DNA of 64,000 nucleotides from Ponticaulis koreensis DSM 19734 (GTDB taxonomy: Bacteria; Pseudomonadota; Alphaproteobacteria; Caulobacterales; Hyphomonadaceae). Positions 1 to 8,250 of the stretch are shown piece after piece (position 1 is the first letter of the stretch; the number at the start of each line of letters is the position of its first letter). Both the position numbers and the translations under genes were made by a program. The stretch is taken from the NCBI RefSeq assembly GCF_000420665.1, contig NZ_ATVJ01000001.1, positions 310,001 to 374,000 on the forward strand, read 5' to 3'. Under the pieces are notes generated by a model. The model was not told the DNA's origin. It saw nothing but the letters and a program-made list of their open reading frames with translations, and did no database searches.

Positions 1-778
1 AATGGTGGGAATTCTGATAATGGATTGCACCCGTATCAATAATCCTGACGCGTTTGTCGCTGACGTCTCCCAGTTCGGATGAAAGAGTTGCTCTCGTCGC
101 CAGATATTCCGGGACGAGCCCTGACATGCCTACTGCAAACTCGGCAGCCAGATTTCTGTCATCCTGCTGCGCAGCATCCGACGCCAGCCATTTACGCATT
201 AGCCTTTCGGCTGCATGCCATTCCCGAAACCGGATCATTATCTGCGCTAAAGCTACCAGCATATCCGGTGTCAGTGCCTCACCGAGACGGCTCAGATACA
301 CATCGTATACGCCTGAATTTTCTTCCGCGGCCGCAATACCAAAATGGTCAGCTACCCAAAGCGTCAGAAGCGGACAATCATGCGGTGCCTCATTCGCATA
401 ATTAAAAAAGTCGCGCACGACCTCGTTCTCGATAAAAATAATCCGGTTGGTCGTTAGCTCACGCAATAGGGTGAAACGTAGTGAGACCGAAAGGGCATGA
501 TAAACGTCAAAAAACCGCTCCGGCGCGCCAGCCTTCATTGCTGCTCGTAGCAAGCCGAGCAAAGGAGCCGGATTAGCAGGTTTTCGAGTATGTGCAGCGA
601 GCCAGGCATTCATCGCGCCCTCCCACCTGCCCTGAAGCTGCGCCTCCCAGGCCAGGGCACGAAACGTATGAAGGCTGTCCGGCTCCAGGTCTTCCAGTCG
701 CGCCCTGACAGCTGAAACCTCAGCAAGATCACGCGACCTGATTGCATGCCCGAGACGCTGCTTTAACTCGCTTTCCAA
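1..778 (-). CDS. Unidentified alpha-helical protein, C-terminus cut by window edge
   Basis: An open frame runs from a TTG codon at 776-778 to the left edge with no stop (259 codons visible). The TTG is preceded by AGGAG at eight bases, which is why it is chosen; the first in-frame ATG is about 50 codons later and has no such site. The product is helix-rich with alternating Leu/Ala and Trp/Arg positions (for example GLLRAAMKAGAPERFFDVYH), like an alpha-solenoid or TPR-type repeat protein, with no signal peptide. The family is not recognised. The frame was translated by hand, so small errors are possible. Its neighbour hemN lies downstream of its start on the same strand and is separate. Confidence 0.6.
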   Translation of the reverse strand, partial: MESELKQRLGHAIRSRDLAEVSAVRARLEDLEPDSLHTFRALAWEAQLQGRWEGAMNAWLAAHTRKPANPAPLLGLLRAAMKAGAPERFFDVYHALSVSLRFTLLRELTTNRIIFIENEVVRDFFNYANEAPHDCPLLTLWVADHFGIAAAEENSGVYDVYLSRLGEALTPDMLVALAQIMIRFREWHAAERLMRKWLASDAAQQDDRNLAAEFAVGMSGLVPEYLATRATLSSELGDVSDKRVRIIDTGAIHYQNSHH

Positions 779-865
779 AAGCCAACTCCTGATTCACGGA
801 GTTGATCACACTGTAATTCGAGAGATTTGTCAGCGCCTCAGCTGAACAGATCTGTGAGCTAGTCG

Positions 866-2224
866 CTAAACTGCTTTTGCGTGGCGGTTTGCAGGCACAG
901 CATTGGGCGAAGAATAGGCGTCAAAACACTGAGCCACGCTGCGCAACAGAACGCGCGCTTCCACAGGCACCTGAACGACGCTGCCTGTGACATCACAAAT
1001 GCCCAGACGCTCCAGCCCGCGCAAAAGTTCAAACGCGTCTGCGAAATGAGAAAGTGGCACATCGAATCGCTGACAGACCTTAGCCACGTCGACTTGCATG
1101 TCGCACATTAGACGCTCGATCACTGCGCTGCGCAGGCGGTCTTCATCGGTACGTCGTACGCCGCGGCGATGCGGAATATCACCCGCCATCACGCTCTCGG
1201 AATAGTCACGAATGTCTTTTGCGTTCTGAACAAAGCCGCCTGGGAACTCCGAAATGCCTGACGGACCGAGCGCGATGAGCGTCCGGCAGGAATCCGTTGT
1301 GTAGCCCTGAAAGTTGCGGTGCAGCGCGCCTATTTTCAGCGCGCCAGCAAGTGCGTCTTCTTCACGTGCGAAGTGATCAAGACCAATCTGCACATAGCCG
1401 AAATCCACCAGCGTTTCAGACAGAGCTTCAAACTGGTCAAAGCGGGCTTTGGTGTCCGGAAGAGTTTTCTCATCGATTGCGCGCTGGTGTTTTGCAAACC
1501 ATGGCACATGGGCATATCCAAACGCAGAGATGCGGTCCGGCTTCAGGCTGGCAGCCATTTCTGCAGAATGCGCAACGCTCTCAGCTGTCTGGTGCGGCAG
1601 GCCGTAGAGAAGGTCAAAATTGATAGCCGTAATATCGGCACCACGCAGCGCCTCAACAGCCCCCTTCACCAGAAGGAAGGGCTGGATGCGATTGATCGCT
1701 TCCTGAACCGTGCGGTTAAAGTCCTGTACGCCAAGGCTGGCACGCGTGACACCGCCTGCTGCCAGTGACTGGATCATTTCCGGGTTCAGCGTCCGTGGAT
1801 CCAGCTCGATCGAGATTTCGGCATCATCATCAATGCAGAAGGCATCGCGCAGCGAGTCGAGTACGCGCAGCATGTCTTTAGGGTTCAGCGCGTTAGGCGT
1901 GCCGCCACCAAAATGAAGATGCACACCGCCCCCATGCTGCGGCAGCTTCGCCTTCCAGAGTTCAATCTCTTTCAGAAGAACATCAACGAAGCGCCCGATA
2001 CGGGTATAGCCGTTCGGAACCGTGGTATGGCAGCCGCAATACCAGCAAAGCTGTTCGCAGAACGGCACATGCACATAAACAGAGATCGGTTCACTTGGCC
2101 CGATACCGGCAATCCAGCTCGAAACAGCGTCCGCATCCGGATTATCCTCAAACTGCGCGGCAGTCGGATAACTGGTATAGCGAGGTACGGGCTTCTGAGC
2201 GAGATCGAACCATTCCGGGCGCAT
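866..2224 (-). CDS. hemN: Oxygen-independent coproporphyrinogen III oxidase
   Basis: A radical-SAM enzyme that decarboxylates coproporphyrinogen III to protoporphyrinogen IX in haem synthesis without oxygen; cytoplasmic. The N-terminal PRYTSYPTA block and the cluster motif CEQLCWYCGCHT (CX3CX2CXC) are typical of true HemN, and the length (452 residues from this start) matches the family (E. coli about 457). The frame can be extended to a TTG at 2269, but the ATG at 2224 has GGAG six bases upstream and gives the usual short HemN leader, so it is preferred. It is divergent from the complex-I-like SDR gene. No convincing FNR box was found in the shared intergenic region. Confidence 0.93.
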   Translation of the reverse strand: MRPEWFDLAQKPVPRYTSYPTAAQFEDNPDADAVSSWIAGIGPSEPISVYVHVPFCEQLCWYCGCHTTVPNGYTRIGRFVDVLLKEIELWKAKLPQHGGGVHLHFGGGTPNALNPKDMLRVLDSLRDAFCIDDDAEISIELDPRTLNPEMIQSLAAGGVTRASLGVQDFNRTVQEAINRIQPFLLVKGAVEALRGADITAINFDLLYGLPHQTAESVAHSAEMAASLKPDRISAFGYAHVPWFAKHQRAIDEKTLPDTKARFDQFEALSETLVDFGYVQIGLDHFAREEDALAGALKIGALHRNFQGYTTDSCRTLIALGPSGISEFPGGFVQNAKDIRDYSESVMAGDIPHRRGVRRTDEDRLRSAVIERLMCDMQVDVAKVCQRFDVPLSHFADAFELLRGLERLGICDVTGSVVQVPVEARVLLRSVAQCFDAYSSPNAVPANRHAKAV

Positions 2225-2334
2225 GCTGAACTCCATAAGTGTCTGGGGAGTTGCAATATCTACGCGCAATTACCCCTTCTTAGAATGTGGCCATCTGGCA
2301 CTGAGACAGTTTGAAGCGCTTAATGGGGCTTTTC

Positions 2335-2360
2335 ATCCGATGAGAAGGTCATCTTCGGAT
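2335..2360. repeat. Imperfect inverted repeat between hemN and the SDR gene
   Basis: ATCCGA at 2335-2340 is mirrored by TCGGAT at 2355-2360 in the divergent promoter region. It could be an operator or a short hairpin; there is no T-run, so it is not a terminator. Nothing links it to a specific regulator. Confidence 0.3.
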
Positions 2361-2427
2361 AGACATTCGTGACAAATTTTGGTCTACAGCCTTCAACAAA
2401 AATCTCTTCAGTGCGGAGCGCATCAGC

Positions 2428-3411
2428 ATGTCAGGTGAATTGATCACGGTATTCGGCGGGTCAGGTTTTCTCGGTCGCTATGTTGTGCGCAATCTGTGCC
2501 GCGCCGGTTACCGCGTTCGCGTCGCGGTTCGCAAGCCGCATCTGGCAGGTGATCAGCGCCTCGCAGGTGATGTCGGCCAGGTCCAGATCGTTCAGGCCAA
2601 TGTCCGCAACCGCCCGAGCATCCAGCGTGCTCTTGAAGGTGCGTCCGGCGTCATCAACCTTGTTGGCATTCTGTTCGAGCGTGGCCAGCAGACATTTGAA
2701 GGTACGCAAGGCCTTGGCGCGAAAAACGTTGCTGAGCTTGCAGCTGAAGCCGGCATTACAAACTTCGTCCAGCTCTCTGCCATCGGCGCCGATGCTGAAA
2801 GCGAAGCCGAATACGCCCGCACAAAGGCTGAAGCCGAAGCTGACGTACGCCAGTATATGCCAAGCGCGGCAATCGTACGCCCAAGCATTATTTTCGGCCC
2901 AGAAGATGACTTCTTCAACCGTTTTGCCAGCATGGCCCGCTTCACACCGGCCCTTCCGCTGATCGGTGGCGGCGAAACCAAATTCCAGCCAATCTTCGTT
3001 GGCGATGTTGCCGATGCTGTTGTCAAAGCACTTCAGTCTGACGCCGCGAACGGCCGCACCTTCGAAATCGGCGGCCCGGCTGTCTACACATTCAAGGAAA
3101 TCCTTGAATACATCACCAAAGAGATCGACCGCCCGCGTCTGCTTGCGCCGTTGCCATTCTTTCTCGCCAAGCCAATCGGTCTCATCACAGGTACGATTTT
3201 CAGCATCTGGCCATTCCCTGCGCCGCCAATCACTGGCGATCAGGTCGAAATGCTGAAAACTGACAATGTGGTCGGCATTAGCGGCGAAGAGAATATCGGC
3301 ACGCTGGCAGACCTTGGTGTGACTGAGCTTGAGAGCATTGAGACCATCGTTCCGACTTACCTCTGGCGTTTCCGCCCGCAGGGCCAGTTCCACGAAGTCA
3401 AAGACGCTTAA
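2428..3411 (+). CDS. Complex I NDUFA9/39-kDa-like SDR protein
   Basis: An atypical short-chain dehydrogenase of the type associated with the 39-kDa subunit of NADH:ubiquinone oxidoreductase in alphaproteobacteria and mitochondria. The Rossmann motif GGSGFLG sits at residues 9-15, followed by VNLVGILFE near residue 80 and the VRPSIIFGPED block near 150, all typical of this group. The length, 327 residues, is normal. In the family the protein binds NADPH and stabilises complex I rather than acting as a metabolic enzyme. No nuo gene lies in the window, which is common for this subunit. GGAG nine bases before the ATG supports the start. Confidence 0.85.
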   Translation: MSGELITVFGGSGFLGRYVVRNLCRAGYRVRVAVRKPHLAGDQRLAGDVGQVQIVQANVRNRPSIQRALEGASGVINLVGILFERGQQTFEGTQGLGAKNVAELAAEAGITNFVQLSAIGADAESEAEYARTKAEAEADVRQYMPSAAIVRPSIIFGPEDDFFNRFASMARFTPALPLIGGGETKFQPIFVGDVADAVVKALQSDAANGRTFEIGGPAVYTFKEILEYITKEIDRPRLLAPLPFFLAKPIGLITGTIFSIWPFPAPPITGDQVEMLKTDNVVGISGEENIGTLADLGVTELESIETIVPTYLWRFRPQGQFHEVKDA

Positions 3412-3431
3412 GCTTTTCAGGAACAAGTGAG

Positions 3432-3479
3432 GGGCCCCACCCGTTCTGTCTTCAGTAGGTTCAGACAGAATGGAGGCCC
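3432..3479 (+). promoter_or_regulatory. Leader hairpin covering the osmC-family ribosome binding site
   Basis: A perfect stem TTCTGTC (3444-3450) / GACAGAA (3464-3470) is enclosed by an outer stem GGGCC (3432-3436) / GGCCC (3475-3479). The outer right arm contains or abuts the GGAGG of the following gene, whose ATG is at 3483. The structure could sequester the start site, or the inner dyad could be a protein operator. It lacks a T-run, so it is unlikely to be the terminator of the SDR gene. Confidence 0.4.
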
Positions 3480-3482
3480 TTA

Positions 3483-3923
3483 ATGAAACGCACAGGCACA
3501 GCTAAATGGAGTGGTTCGCTTAAAGACGGCAGCGGCACAGTGTCAACGCAGTCAGGCGTCCTCACCAACTCACCTTACTCGTTCAAAGGCCGCTTCGAAG
3601 ACGAAGACGGCAAGACCGTAACCAATCCGGAAGAGCTGATTGGCGCGGCCCATGCAGGCTGTTTCACCATGCAGCTCTCGCACATGCTGGCCGAAGCAGG
3701 CCACCCGGCAGATATGCTGGAAACCACAGCCAATGTGTCGGTCGAACCGGCAGATGGTGGCGGCTTCGAAATCACCAAAAGCCATTTACAGCTTTCGGCA
3801 CGCGTCCCTGGCATCGATAATGACGAGTTCATGAAGCTCGCGAACACAGCAAAATCCGGCTGCCCTGTATCGAAGGCCCTGGCAGGAACCGAGATTTCTA
3901 TGGAAGCCAAGCTTCACGACTAA
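3483..3923 (+). CDS. osmC: OsmC-family peroxiredoxin
   Basis: A thiol-dependent peroxidase that reduces organic hydroperoxides in the cytoplasm. The two reactive cysteines are visible in GAAHAGCFTMQLSHML (about residue 59) and in SGCPVSKAL (about residue 125). The length, 146 residues, and the start MKRTGTAKWSGSLKDGSG fit the OsmC branch rather than Ohr. A single-gene transcript is likely: a hairpin leader lies upstream and a strong terminator follows. GGAGG six bases before the ATG supports the start. Confidence 0.88.
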   Translation: MKRTGTAKWSGSLKDGSGTVSTQSGVLTNSPYSFKGRFEDEDGKTVTNPEELIGAAHAGCFTMQLSHMLAEAGHPADMLETTANVSVEPADGGGFEITKSHLQLSARVPGIDNDEFMKLANTAKSGCPVSKALAGTEISMEAKLHD

Positions 3924-3935
3924 GCAAACAACAAA

Positions 3936-3963
3936 AAAGGCGCCTCTGGGGGGCGCCTTTTTC
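3936..3963. terminator. Bidirectional rho-independent terminator
   Basis: AAAGGCGCC (3936-3944) pairs with GGCGCCTTT (3952-3960), with T residues after it on the plus strand and A residues before it. It serves the OsmC gene and, on the other strand, the EF-hand gene that ends at 3986. Confidence 0.9.
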
Positions 3964-3985
3964 TTATCCGTGAACGGTGCGGAAC

Positions 3986-5047
3986 TTAGTATTCCCGCAT
4001 TGGCTCTTCTTCCATCTCACCTTCGAGCTCCGGCTCATGCGCTTCATGTTCAGCGTGATCGCCATGCTCGACGCGCTCACGATGGATGATAACCCGCGCC
4101 TCGCCATCAAGCTCGATATCGAGATCGCGCTCCAGCTCTTCCAGATCAATAATGCCAGCCAGGCCTTCTTCATCCAGCAGAGCCTGCAGCTCCTCAAGAC
4201 CTGAGAGATCAATCTCTACGCCTTCAAGTTCGGCAATGCGTGCGATCTCGTCGGTATCAATCTCCTGAACGACGATTACGGCACGAGCCGCCTCACGCAC
4301 AGCGGCGCGCGCTTCATCACGTGCACGCGCAATTTCAATGCGGATATGCTCGCGGTCAGCAAGTTCCATCGCCTGCGCGCGTGAGATGTGCGCCTCGATG
4401 TTCATCTCTTCGATTTCGGACAGGCGCTCCATCGTCCGCTCGATGATCTCCTGGATCTCTTCGTCAGACATATCTACGTCGACATTTTCGACCCAGCGAT
4501 GCTCGCGAACTTCAATCTCACCATCTTCAAGCGAACCCAGCTCGGTCCGGTTCACCGTAATGACACGGACTTCCTCGCCTTCGTCGCTGATAAAGACATT
4601 ATCATTCACGCCCGTGACGACAGCTTCGGAATTGAACTCGTCAGCCGAAATCTGGCCATCACCATTCGTGTCGAGGATTTCAAAGACAGCGCTGTCATTA
4701 GCGGAAATTTCGCCCGCGGTGAGAACACCGTCGGAGTTTCGGTCAAGCCGCTCAAAGGCTTCGTCAGAAGCTGCTGATGGCATAGCGAGCAACATCGCGC
4801 TGCTGGCCGCGACTGCGCCGGCAGTTGCCAGCGACTTTCTAAGATTACGCTTCATAAGGGTCACAACGTCCTTCATCTGGAATTGGCGTTGTGACTGCCG
4901 GTCGTGCTCGTCGAGGAAACCCTCAATGCCAGCGCGCAGAGCTTCACTCGCGGTGAGGCCTTCTTTTTTGCATGCTTCCATGAAAGCGATTTTCTGCGAG
5001 TAAGAGAGCCTTACCTCGAGACTTTCACTCTTTTTTTCTTCACGCAT
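3986..5047 (-). CDS. Membrane EF-hand protein with ribbon-helix-helix-like N-terminus
   Basis: A 353-residue protein of unusual layout. Residues about 10-47 (EVRLSYSQKIAFMEACKKEG and onward to FLDEH) resemble a CopG/Arc-type ribbon-helix-helix. A positively charged stretch and a hydrophobic helix follow at about 66-93 (a signal anchor or signal peptide ending SAAS). Two canonical EF-hand loops, DRNSDGVLTAGE (102-113) and DTNGDGQISADE (126-137), come next, then about 200 very acidic, probably coiled-coil residues. AAAGG nine bases before the first ATG supports the long form. An internal ATG at 4855 would give a conventional secreted EF-hand protein. If the long form is made, DNA-binding and calcium-sensing parts would be separated by the inner membrane. 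Function unknown. Confidence 0.75.
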   Translation of the reverse strand: MREEKKSESLEVRLSYSQKIAFMEACKKEGLTASEALRAGIEGFLDEHDRQSQRQFQMKDVVTLMKRNLRKSLATAGAVAASSAMLLAMPSAASDEAFERLDRNSDGVLTAGEISANDSAVFEILDTNGDGQISADEFNSEAVVTGVNDNVFISDEGEEVRVITVNRTELGSLEDGEIEVREHRWVENVDVDMSDEEIQEIIERTMERLSEIEEMNIEAHISRAQAMELADREHIRIEIARARDEARAAVREAARAVIVVQEIDTDEIARIAELEGVEIDLSGLEELQALLDEEGLAGIIDLEELERDLDIELDGEARVIIHRERVEHGDHAEHEAHEPELEGEMEEEPMREY

Positions 5048-5192
5048 AGCGCACTGCCTTTCGGGTTCACGACCATTCAGTCACGCACTCAGCGGACCAG
5101 TAATTCACGTAAAAGAGAAACGAACTCACGTCTGGATGCCAGAAAAAACGTGTCCGGACACCTGAAATTTCGGTCATTTTAGCCCTGATGGC

Positions 5193-5606
5193 CTACCACT
5201 TAATGCCCATTTTCTGCTTCGCCCATTCGGCGAAATCAGCCGGCCGGTCATAAGCACGCTCATCCAGCGAACCGAAAGCAAGAAGTATCTGTTCAGCCGT
5301 TTCAAGGCGAACACCTTTCGGCGGGGCCTGCCCTTCCAGCCAGTAGGATGCGTTGTTCATATCCTGGCTTGGGTCGATGACGAACATAACACGTGTACCG
5401 CCATTGCCTTCTTCATCACGGCCAAAAACAAGACCGTAAATCGTCTCACGTCCCCACATGCCACGACTGATCTGCTGCACTTTGCCATCAAGCAGAACTT
5501 CATCATGGGACATATGACGACGCCACTGCAAAATGTGCATGTCATTGCCGTTGACGATTTTGATGTCGATTTTCCAGTGCGCCATGCGCACGATCGTCGC
5601 GTCCAT
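5193..5606 (-). CDS. Small conserved-looking protein of unknown function
   Basis: A protein of 137 residues from the ATG at 5606, which has GGAGG five bases upstream; an ATG five codons earlier (5621) has no site. The sequence is beta-rich (KIDIKIVNGNDMHILQWRRH, then LLDGKVQQISRGMWGRETIY) and ends in a helical Trp-containing tail. The spacing of the DGK and GxET elements is faintly reminiscent of FAIM-type beta sandwiches, but this is weak and no function is claimed. It has no signal peptide. A striking palindrome overlaps its promoter region. Confidence 0.65.
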   Translation of the reverse strand: MDATIVRMAHWKIDIKIVNGNDMHILQWRRHMSHDEVLLDGKVQQISRGMWGRETIYGLVFGRDEEGNGGTRVMFVIDPSQDMNNASYWLEGQAPPKGVRLETAEQILLAFGSLDERAYDRPADFAEWAKQKMGIKW

Positions 5607-5620
5607 TGAACCCTCCAGCA

Positions 5621-5655
5621 TTTATCGAAAAGCAATACTATCGTTTTTCGATAAA
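5621..5655. promoter_or_regulatory. Palindromic candidate operator upstream of the unknown gene
   Basis: TTTATCGAAAA (5621-5631) is the inverse of TTTTTCGATAAA (5644-5655). Within it lies a perfect 15-bp dyad, TATCG-TTTTT-CGATA (5639-5653). It is located just upstream of the minus-strand gene that starts at 5606, where an operator would act. No regulator gene is adjacent. Confidence 0.5.
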
Positions 5656-5693
5656 ATCAAGCTGTCAGTTTTTGTCCGGACAAGCACCAGTCG

Positions 5694-6548
5694 CTAGCTG
5701 ATCCAGCCAAATGCGAGCGGAGAGGACAGAACGAGCACAATAGCGAGTGCGACACGATAAACCACAAAAGGCAGGAAGCTCATCTTCTCAAGCAGCTTCA
5801 TCAGCGCCCAGATGGAGAAGATACCCGAGAGGAATGAAAGCGCCGCCACGATCAGACCATCCGTCAGGTTTGCTGCGCCCGTTGTTTCTGCGGTGAGCAG
5901 CTCCAGCACTGCATAAGCGCCGGTCGCCGCAAGTATCGGCGCACCGATCAGCATTGAGAACCGCGCAGCCTCTGTACGCTTGTAACCAAACCAGCGCGCT
6001 GCCGTCATGGTAATGCCGGACCGGCTCGTGCCAGGAAGAAGCGCGGCAATCGCCTGCGTCGCGCCGATGAGCACAGCTTGCATCACGCCCATTTCATCCA
6101 TGGACTTTTCATTCCCGCCGCGCGTATCAGCCCACCAGAGCGCGATACCAAAGACCAGCGTTGTTGCCGCGACTGTGAGCGGCCCGCGAAGACCATCTTT
6201 AAGCTCGTCACCTGCCAGCACCTCGAACCCGCCAACAACGGCCAGAGTGATCGGCATGGACAGAAGAATGAGCATGGCATGGCGCGCATTTGAAGAGAGC
6301 GCCTTACGGGTGGCAGCAGCGCCAATCAGGTCGAACCCACCACCAATTGCCCGGCCTACATCCTTCCAGAAATAGAGAAGCACCGCGAAAAATGTTCCCA
6401 GATGCGCCATCGCGTTGATCAGAAGTTCATCATGCGCGCCAAAACCGAAATAACTTGAGGCCAGAAGCACGTGTCCCGACGAGGAAATCGGCAGCCACTC
6501 GGTAATTCCCTGCAGAAGTGATATAAGTATGATCTGCATTAGCGACAT
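5694..6548 (-). CDS. uppP: Undecaprenyl-diphosphate phosphatase
   Basis: An integral membrane enzyme that dephosphorylates undecaprenyl diphosphate to recycle the peptidoglycan lipid carrier; overproduction gives bacitracin resistance in the family. Both signature motifs are present: QGITEWLPISSSGH near residues 14-27, and LLPGTSRSGITMTAARWFG around 170-190. About eight hydrophobic helices are visible and the length, 284 residues, is usual. The start could be this ATG or the ATG three codons later (MQII); neither has a strong ribosome binding site. Confidence 0.93.
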   Translation of the reverse strand: MSLMQIILISLLQGITEWLPISSSGHVLLASSYFGFGAHDELLINAMAHLGTFFAVLLYFWKDVGRAIGGGFDLIGAAATRKALSSNARHAMLILLSMPITLAVVGGFEVLAGDELKDGLRGPLTVAATTLVFGIALWWADTRGGNEKSMDEMGVMQAVLIGATQAIAALLPGTSRSGITMTAARWFGYKRTEAARFSMLIGAPILAATGAYAVLELLTAETTGAANLTDGLIVAALSFLSGIFSIWALMKLLEKMSFLPFVVYRVALAIVLVLSSPLAFGWIS

Positions 6549-6797
6549 AGCGTGCGTCCCGTCCCACGTTTCCGGCCCGTTCCGGCATATCGGACTTCTG
6601 CAGAATCGACTAGCTGATCGTCCAAATTTTTAGATTAAAATCATTTTGATATATATTAATCCCATGCGAACCAGTTGCAATTCCTGAAACGCGCGATATT
6701 CCCTCTATATAAGTATCATATTGATATCTGATGCCGATTCTTCGCTTGCTAAGGCCATTTCCCAGAGATATGTTTCGGCCAAATTCAGGAGAAGCCC

Positions 6798-8246
6798 ATG
6801 TCGACACGAATGCTCAAATTCGTTTCGACCGAGCAGGAGCGCCCGGTTAAACGGAGCGCTGAAGACCGGTCGGATGATTTCCACGAAATCTATCGTGAGT
6901 TCATCGAAGCTAAAGCCGAAGAACAGTCTGGTCGCTGTTCACAATGCGGCGTGCCATTCTGTCAGGAACACTGCCCGCTCGGAAACAATATTCCGGACTG
7001 GCTGATGCTCACAGCAAACGGCCGCCTTGAAGAAGCCTATCAAGTCTCGTCTGCAACGAACAACATGCCGGAAATCTGTGGCCGCATTTGCCCGCAGGAC
7101 CGCCTGTGTGAAGGCAGTTGCACGACCGAGCAATCCGGTCATGGCGCAATCACAATCGGCGCCGTTGAGAAATACATCACCGACACAGCCTGGGAAAACG
7201 GCTGGATCAAACCGATCACACCGCCGCGCGAGCGTGCTCAAAGTGTTGGCATTATCGGTGCGGGTCCGGGCGGCCTTGCTGCGGCTGAACAGCTACGCCG
7301 CAAAGGCTATAGGGTCACCGTCTATGACCGTTATGACCGCGTTGGCGGCCTTCTGGTTTACGGTATTCCGGGCTTCAAGCTTGAAAAAGACGTTGTCCAG
7401 CGCCGCGCTGACTATCTGGAAGCATCCGGCGTCGAGTTCGTGCTGAACTGCAATATCGGCGAAGATATTTCCTTCCAGGACCTGCGCGCCAGGCACAACT
7501 CCGTTCTGATCGCGACCGGCGTTTACAAAGCCAAGTCTCTCAACGCACCGGGCGCTGGCGCCGAAGGCGTCTTCCCAGCGCTTGAGTACCTGACGACATC
7601 CAACAAGCAGAACCTTGGTGATGCTGTTCCGGATTATGACAGCGGCAAGCTGAACGCCAAAGGCAAGAAAGTCGTCGTCATTGGTGGCGGTGACACAGCG
7701 ATGGACTGCGTACGCACAGCGATCCGTCAGGGCGCAAGCTCTGTGACATGTCTCTACCGTCGTAACCGCGAAAACATGCCGGGCTCCCAGCGTGAAGTCG
7801 CAAACGCGGAAGAAGAAGGCGTCATCTTTGAGTGGCTGGCCGCGCCTAAGGCAATCATCGACAATGGTGGCAAAGCATCAGCGGTTCGCGCGGTTCGCAT
7901 GCGCCTCGGGCTCCCAGACGCATCCGGTCGTCAGTCACCTGAAGAAATCCCGGGCTCTGACTTCGACCTCGAAGCAGACATGGTGATTCAGGCACTCGGC
8001 TTTGATCCGGAAGACCTGCCAATCCTCTTCAACGAGAACCAGCTTACAGTGAACCGTTGGGGCGCTGTCCGCGTCGATTACTCCACCATGATGACAAGCA
8101 TGGATGGCGTATTTGCTGTCGGCGACATTGTCCGCGGTGCATCGCTCGTCGTCTGGGCCGTCAAAGAAGGCCGGGACGCTGCCGAAGCCATGCATGAATT
8201 CCTTCTCGCCCGCGCGAAGGAACGTCCGGTCGCGGCTGCGGAATAA
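6798..8246 (+). CDS. gltD: Glutamate synthase small (beta) subunit
   Basis: The NADPH-oxidising subunit that passes electrons to GltB for conversion of 2-oxoglutarate and glutamine to two glutamates. The N-terminal 4Fe-4S cysteines are visible in CSQCGVPFCQEHCPLG and CGRICPQDRLCEGSC, the FAD fold in GAGPGGLAAA, and the NADPH fold in GGGDTAMDC. It has 482 residues, as usual. AGGAGAAG precedes the ATG. The preceding 249 bases, shared divergently with uppP, are AT-rich and probably hold its promoter. It is the first gene of a gltD-GFA-gltB run. Confidence 0.95.
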   Translation: MSTRMLKFVSTEQERPVKRSAEDRSDDFHEIYREFIEAKAEEQSGRCSQCGVPFCQEHCPLGNNIPDWLMLTANGRLEEAYQVSSATNNMPEICGRICPQDRLCEGSCTTEQSGHGAITIGAVEKYITDTAWENGWIKPITPPRERAQSVGIIGAGPGGLAAAEQLRRKGYRVTVYDRYDRVGGLLVYGIPGFKLEKDVVQRRADYLEASGVEFVLNCNIGEDISFQDLRARHNSVLIATGVYKAKSLNAPGAGAEGVFPALEYLTTSNKQNLGDAVPDYDSGKLNAKGKKVVVIGGGDTAMDCVRTAIRQGASSVTCLYRRNRENMPGSQREVANAEEEGVIFEWLAAPKAIIDNGGKASAVRAVRMRLGLPDASGRQSPEEIPGSDFDLEADMVIQALGFDPEDLPILFNENQLTVNRWGAVRVDYSTMMTSMDGVFAVGDIVRGASLVVWAVKEGRDAAEAMHEFLLARAKERPVAAAE

Positions 8247-8250
8247 AGAC

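Noticed and set aside
2310-2330. TTGAAGCGCTTAAT as an FNR-type box between hemN and the SDR gene
   Set aside because: It departs from TTGAT-N4-ATCAA in both halves; an FNR link would be attractive for hemN but is not supported.
2461-3426. A 321-codon minus-strand frame opposite the SDR gene
   Set aside because: It is the antisense reading of a gene with a clear Rossmann motif and has no recognisable domain or ribosome site.
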